This document shows, in pieces, positions 32,018-36,299 of a stretch of DNA of 36,299 nucleotides (positions are counted from its first letter, which is position 1; each line of letters begins with the position of its first letter). The stretch comes from Roseovarius sp. Lineage in GTDB: Bacteria; Pseudomonadota; Alphaproteobacteria; Rhodobacterales; Rhodobacteraceae. The notes below the pieces were generated by a model. That model worked only from the letters and a program-made list of their open reading frames with translations, was not told the DNA's origin and searched no databases. A program made the position numbers and the translations under genes. The DNA lies in assembly GCA_021767845.1 (NCBI GenBank), contig JAASSQ010000002.1:1-36299 (forward strand), read 5' to 3'.

Positions 32018-33546
32018 GCCTGAATTTTGTAATCGAGAATGACGTTGTTCTATCCTACCGTCGCCTTTCTTATACTCACTGGCACGCCCTCGCCGAGTTC
32101 GTCGACAACTCCACGCAGGCCTATTTCAACAGCCGCGACGAGCTTGATCCGCTTCTCCAGGAAGAAAATGAAATCCTCGAAGTCCGGATCACCTATGATC
32201 GCAACACCGATGAGCTTCGGATCACTGACAACTCCATCGGCATGTCCTACGGAGACCTAGAACGCGCTTTGAAAATCGGCAAGCCGCCGCCCAACACGTC
32301 CGGGCGCTCGCAATATGGTATGGGCATGAAGACGGCAGCATGCTGGTTGGGTGAGGCCTGGGAGATCGTGACCAAGCGCCTCGGCGAAGACGTCGAGCAC
32401 CGGGTGCATATTGATGTCTCCAAGATTGCTGGCGGGGACAACGCACTCGAATACAGCACCATCCCGAAGCCGCAGACCCAGCACTACACCTACATCACAG
32501 TCAAGAAGCTGCACTCCAAGATTGCCGGCCGGACCATCGGCAAGATCAAGGCGTTTCTTCGCTCGATGTATCGCGTCGATCTTCGCGAGGGCAATCTGCG
32601 CCTATGGTTTCAGGATGAGGAGCTTCTCTGGGAAGACGAGAGCATCTTTCTGCAAAAACCCGACGGTTCTCTCTACAAGCGCGATTTCGAATTCGAGGTT
32701 TACGGCAAGAAAGCCTATGGCTGGTTCGGCATTCTTGGCAAAGGCCGGACAGGGCGTGCCAATGCCGGTTTTTCCATCATGCGGCGCGGACGGATGGTGC
32801 GCGGTCATCCCGCGGCCTGGCGTCCGGAGGATATCTTCGGACCCGGCGGTAGCAACGATTTGATCAACCAAAGGCTCGTCGGCGAGATTCACCTCGATGA
32901 TTTTTCTGTTTCCCACACCAAGGATGACATCCAGTGGGAGAACGATGAGGAAGAGAAAGTCGAAGCGGCGCTTGCCGAAGAGTGCGCTGACTTCACCGCC
33001 TTCATCAAAGCATCCGGGAAGCGCCAAGGCGGGGACACGCGTGGACCGACAGCCGTCGAAGTACAAACCGCCACGGACGAATTGCGTCACGAGATGGAAA
33101 CCAAGGAATTCGTAGACTCGATCACTATCGATGATGCACCCCCGCCGGAAGTCGTCGCTGCCGCCAACGCTCAGCTTGTCGCGCAAGCATCGGAACATGA
33201 ACCCAACCTCATGCTGAGGATCGGAGACCATGTGTGCAAGATCTTCATCTCGGACGATTATTCGATCAACGACCCGTACTATGTTCATGAAATTACCAAT
33301 GAAAGCATGGTGGTCGTGGTTAACCAGAACCACCCACACTGGATCGAGCTTCAAGGTTCGGAAGGCGTGCTGAACTATTTGCGTCATTGCGTCTATGACG
33401 CGATTGCCGAGTGGCAAGCATCAATGCGGACGGCTGCTATCCTTCCAGAGACGGTCAGAATATATAAAGACAAGCTCTTGCGCCTTCCGGCGCAAATCGA
33501 GGATGGCTCCCACTATGAAGAAAACGGGCAAGGCCAGTTGCTCTGA
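32014..33546 (+). CDS. MORC/MutL-like GHKL (HSP90-type) ATPase
   Basis: GHKL N-box ALAEFVDNSTQAY, DNSIGMS (DxGxG-like), GRSQYGMGMKTAACWLG (lid GxxGxG/GxK). Start ATGA overlaps preceding stop. Confidence 0.88.
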   Translation: MSLNFVIENDVVLSYRRLSYTHWHALAEFVDNSTQAYFNSRDELDPLLQEENEILEVRITYDRNTDELRITDNSIGMSYGDLERALKIGKPPPNTSGRSQYGMGMKTAACWLGEAWEIVTKRLGEDVEHRVHIDVSKIAGGDNALEYSTIPKPQTQHYTYITVKKLHSKIAGRTIGKIKAFLRSMYRVDLREGNLRLWFQDEELLWEDESIFLQKPDGSLYKRDFEFEVYGKKAYGWFGILGKGRTGRANAGFSIMRRGRMVRGHPAAWRPEDIFGPGGSNDLINQRLVGEIHLDDFSVSHTKDDIQWENDEEEKVEAALAEECADFTAFIKASGKRQGGDTRGPTAVEVQTATDELRHEMETKEFVDSITIDDAPPPEVVAAANAQLVAQASEHEPNLMLRIGDHVCKIFISDDYSINDPYYVHEITNESMVVVVNQNHPHWIELQGSEGVLNYLRHCVYDAIAEWQASMRTAAILPETVRIYKDKLLRLPAQIEDGSHYEENGQGQLL

Positions 33547-33903
33547 GCCAAATTTACCGTAAGAAGACGCAGTCGACTTTGGCCGTCAGTTTTCTGCGTT
33601 TGTCAGATAGCTGATGGTCCGCCTGGCCGGTGCAAATCGGGAATCTTCGTCGCCACCACCCATGCACAACGCGCGGCGGATTTCCTGCACGAGTCGCAGC
33701 CCGTGATCGATGAAGAGCAGCCGGCAGGGGCTGCCGCGTAGGGTACCCCCATTCTTCAGCCGGTTGCACCGACCTGCTTGCCTGAAAAGTCCACGAAGGT
33801 CGGCTAAGGGCCGTAAGCGGAGCCAAGGTCGAGGAGTTAATTTTGATGCCGAGACACCTCCAAGACCGGCAGTGTGTCCTGCGTTATCATGATTTCGAGT
33901 TCT

Positions 33904-33920
33904 GCACTTTTCCAAAGTGC
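33904..33920. repeat. Small perfect hairpin downstream of the defense-like operon
   Basis: GCACTTT-TCC-AAAGTGC. Confidence 0.5.
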
Positions 33921-33975
33921 TCTGAGGGATACGGAAACGGGGTCAGATGCGGCCCTAAATGGAGATAGTTTAAGG

Positions 33976-34010
33976 CATGGTTTGATTCCCATTTTTCATG
34001 GTTTGGTTCC
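33976..34010 (+). repeat. Imperfect tandem direct repeat near island right end
   Basis: CATGGTTTGATTCC (33976-33989) and CATGGTTTGGTTCC (33997-34010), 13/14 identical, 21-bp period. Confidence 0.65.
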
Positions 34011-34091
34011 AGTGGTTTAAACGGGGGTATTTACATAATTTTTCTTTAACCAAGTAACTGTTTTTAATAAACTAGCGATTGCGCTTTGTTG

Positions 34092-34108
34092 CCGCCCCCG
34101 GGCACCAC
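34092..34108 (+). repeat. att direct repeat, distal copy
   Basis: CCGCCCCCGGGCACCAC, identical to the tRNA-Phe 3' end. Confidence 0.92.
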
Positions 34109-34187
34109 ATTTCTTCGACCGCGCTCCACGAAAACGCCCTCGCCCTGTAGGCAGGGGCGCCGATCTGTTCGGTGTGGCCGCGGCCGG

Positions 34188-35705
34188 TCAGGCCGGGGTG
34201 AACATCTCCTTGAACTCGTCCCGCAGGACGTTCTTCTGCACCTTGCCCATCGTGTTGCGCGGCAGGGCCTCCATGACCACCAGCTTGCGGGGGTGCTTGA
34301 AGCGGGCCAGCGAGTGCTGCGCGGCCTCCATGATCCCGTCCAGGTCGGGTGTCGCGCCCTTTTCCGGCACGATCACGCCCAGCACGGTTTCCCCGAAATC
34401 CGGGTGCGGCACGCCGATCACCGCGCTTTCCAGAACGCCCGGCTGCTCGTCCAGCAGCAGCTCGATCTCCTTGGGATAGATGTTGTAGCCGCCCGAGATG
34501 ATCAGGTCCTTGTTGCGGCCCACGATATGCACATAGCCGTCGGCGTCAATCCGGCCCAGATCGCCGGTGATGAAGAACCCGTCCTCGCGCAGCTCGGCCG
34601 CCGTCTTTTCCGGCATCTGCCAATAGCCCTTGAACACGTTGGGGCCGCGCACCTCGATCTGGCCGATCTCGCCCTGCGGCAGCGTCTTGCCGGTGTCCGG
34701 GTCTGTCACCTTCAGCTCGACACCGGGTAGGGGGAAGCCCACGGTGCCGGCGCGCCGCTCCCCGTCATAGGGGTTCGAGGTGTTCATGTTGGTTTCCGTC
34801 ATCCCGTAGCGTTCCAGGATACGGTGGCCGGTGCGTTCTTCGAATTGCACGTGGGTTTCCGCCAGCAGCGGCGCGGACCCCGAGATGAAGAGCCGCATAT
34901 GCGCCACGAGGTCGCCGGTGAACCGAGCATCATCCAGCAGCCGCGTGTAGAAGGTCGGCACGCCCATCATCGTGGTCGCCCTTGGCAGCCAGTCGATCAC
35001 CGCGTCCTGGTCGAACTTCGGCAGGAAGATCATCGCCCCGCCCACGGCCAGGATGATGTTGGTGGCCACGAACAGCCCGTGGGTGTGAAAGATCGGCAGC
35101 GCGTGCAACAGCACGTCGTCGCCCGTGAAGCGCCAGTGATCGACCAGCACCTCGGTGTTCGACAGCAGGTTGTTCTGCGTCAGCATCGCGCCTTTCGACC
35201 GCCCCGTGGTCCCCGAGGTGTAAAGGAACGCGGCCAGGTCATCAGGCCCGCGCGAAACCGTCTCGAACCTGTCGGATGCCGCGTTCGCGCGCTCCATCAG
35301 GCTGCCCGAGCCATCGGCGTTCAGCGTGGCCACCTGTGCGTTCAGCGGTTCGGCCATGGGCGCGATGTCGCCCTGCTTTGCGCCGTCGCAGACAACCAGC
35401 TTCGCGCCGCTGTTCTCGATGAAATAGGACAGCTCATCCACCGTGTAGGCGGTATTGAGCGGCAGGAAGATCAGCCCCGCCTGGACGCAGGCGGCATAAA
35501 GCGCCAACGCTTCAGGGGATTTCTCGACCTGCGCGGCCACGCGGTCGCCGGGCTCCAGCCCCATGTCGGTCATGGCGTTGGCCATGCGCGCGGCCATCCG
35601 CAGGAAGGCGTCATAGGTGATCGTGCTTCCGTCCGGTAGGTGCAGGAAGGGGGCCGCGCTGCCTGCATGTTTTCCGAAAAGACTGTCGTAGAGAAGATTT
35701 GCCAT
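34188..35705 (-). CDS. matB: Malonyl-CoA synthetase (acyl-CoA synthetase superfamily)
   Basis: AMP-binding motif LYTSGTTGRSKGAMLTQNNL, ERYGMTETNMNTSNPYDGERRAGTVGFPLPGV, downstream of malonyl-CoA decarboxylase gene. Confidence 0.9.
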   Translation of the reverse strand: MANLLYDSLFGKHAGSAAPFLHLPDGSTITYDAFLRMAARMANAMTDMGLEPGDRVAAQVEKSPEALALYAACVQAGLIFLPLNTAYTVDELSYFIENSGAKLVVCDGAKQGDIAPMAEPLNAQVATLNADGSGSLMERANAASDRFETVSRGPDDLAAFLYTSGTTGRSKGAMLTQNNLLSNTEVLVDHWRFTGDDVLLHALPIFHTHGLFVATNIILAVGGAMIFLPKFDQDAVIDWLPRATTMMGVPTFYTRLLDDARFTGDLVAHMRLFISGSAPLLAETHVQFEERTGHRILERYGMTETNMNTSNPYDGERRAGTVGFPLPGVELKVTDPDTGKTLPQGEIGQIEVRGPNVFKGYWQMPEKTAAELREDGFFITGDLGRIDADGYVHIVGRNKDLIISGGYNIYPKEIELLLDEQPGVLESAVIGVPHPDFGETVLGVIVPEKGATPDLDGIMEAAQHSLARFKHPRKLVVMEALPRNTMGKVQKNVLRDEFKEMFTPA

Positions 35706-35708
35706 GGT

Positions 35709-36299
35709 TCAGTTTTCCTCGGCCTGAACGAGAGTTGCGGAATTGGCCAGCGATTTGACCTCTGATGTGGCGATCACCTTCTGCGTGGTGACGAACTGTT
35801 CGTGGTTCTGCGCGACCTTGGACAGATCGTAAAGGTAGTTCACCATCGTCCCGCCCGATTGCGCGCGCCCGTTCTCCGAGATGTCGGCCTCGGCGTGCAC
35901 CGCGTGCACGATCGCGCCGTTGCCAAGGTGGAACCGCGCCACCGGATCGACCGGGTCGCCTGTTTTGCGCGTGGCGTTCAGCAGGTAATACGCGGCCAGC
36001 GCGCGCATCTGGTCGGGCGCGTTCGCATCCCAGGCCAGCCCCTCGTCCTCCAGCCAGCGGCAGAGGCCGGGAATCGGCGACAGCGTCACGAAGGTCTTGA
36101 GCCCCGGCAACCCCGCCGACAGGTCCGCGGCCACCTGCTTGATCAGCGAATTGCCGAAGGAAATGCTGGCCAGCCCCGCCTGGCAGTTCGAAATCGAATA
36201 GAACACCGCCGTGTCGGCCTCGTCCTCGGACAGCGTGTCGCGCTCGGGCGCCAGCAGCGACTGGACCGAATCCGGGATACCCTTGGTCAGGGCCACTTC
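35709..36299 (-). CDS. Malonyl-CoA decarboxylase, C-terminal part (5' end beyond window)
   Basis: AVFYSISNCQAGLASISFGNSLIKQVAADL...FVTLSPIPGLCRWL...ARFHLGNGAIVHAVHAEADIS.NG..QSGGTMVNYLYDL. Confidence 0.92.
   Translation of the reverse strand, partial: EVALTKGIPDSVQSLLAPERDTLSEDEADTAVFYSISNCQAGLASISFGNSLIKQVAADLSAGLPGLKTFVTLSPIPGLCRWLEDEGLAWDANAPDQMRALAAYYLLNATRKTGDPVDPVARFHLGNGAIVHAVHAEADISENGRAQSGGTMVNYLYDLSKVAQNHEQFVTTQKVIATSEVKSLANSATLVQAEEN

Larger units (their letters stand above)
24814..34108 (+). mobile_element. Genomic island integrated at the 3' end of tRNA-Phe
   Basis: 17-bp direct repeat CCGCCCCCGGGCACCAC at 24814-24830 (inside tRNA) and 34092-34108; integrase-type gene adjacent to the tRNA; lower GC and foreign cargo than flanks. 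Confidence 0.92.

Noticed and set aside
33554-33915. Small minus-strand ORFs (90 and 109 aa) between the MORC-like gene and the right att site
   Set aside because: No recognisable motif or neighbour support; possible decayed remnant only.
33930-33960. ACGGGGTCAGATGCGGCCC, reminiscent of some IS/REP-associated ends
   Set aside because: Only a short resemblance, no transposase or matching second end found.
24814-34108. Possibility that the island is a prophage or conjugative element
   Set aside because: No capsid, tail, terminase, relaxase or type IV secretion genes seen.

Overview
GC-rich alphaproteobacterial chromosome, Rhodobacterales-like by gene content (inferred, no search run). Backbone, left to right: 3' end of rpoB; rpoC and terminator; DctB/DctD-like two-component pair; TRAP transporter dctPQM; a minus-strand molybdo-hydroxylase operon (FAD, 2Fe-2S and Mo subunits, MoaD/ThiS-like protein, NUDIX); a glucosylglycerate-type locus (GH13_18 phosphorylase, GpgS-like synthase, MPGP/GpgP-like HAD phosphatase); tRNA-Gly(UCC); ABC exporter; nitrilase-family hydrolase; infA-maf-RNase E/G-yacG; tRNA-Phe(GAA). 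A ~9.3 kb genomic island follows, bounded by a 17-bp direct repeat of the tRNA-Phe 3' end (24814-24830 and 34092-34108). After it come matB and a partial malonyl-CoA decarboxylase gene. The island holds a truncated P4-type integrase fused to an apparently 5'-truncated tyrosine recombinase, a second overlapping tyrosine recombinase, an ~800-bp ORF-poor spacer rich in inverted repeats, and a tightly overlapping four-gene operon: DNA methyltransferase, SF2 helicase, PD-(D/E)XK-like protein with a D...ExE signature, and MORC/MutL-like GHKL ATPase. That operon is the best candidate for an incompletely described (putative anti-phage or restriction-like) system. All assignments come from reading motifs and translations only.
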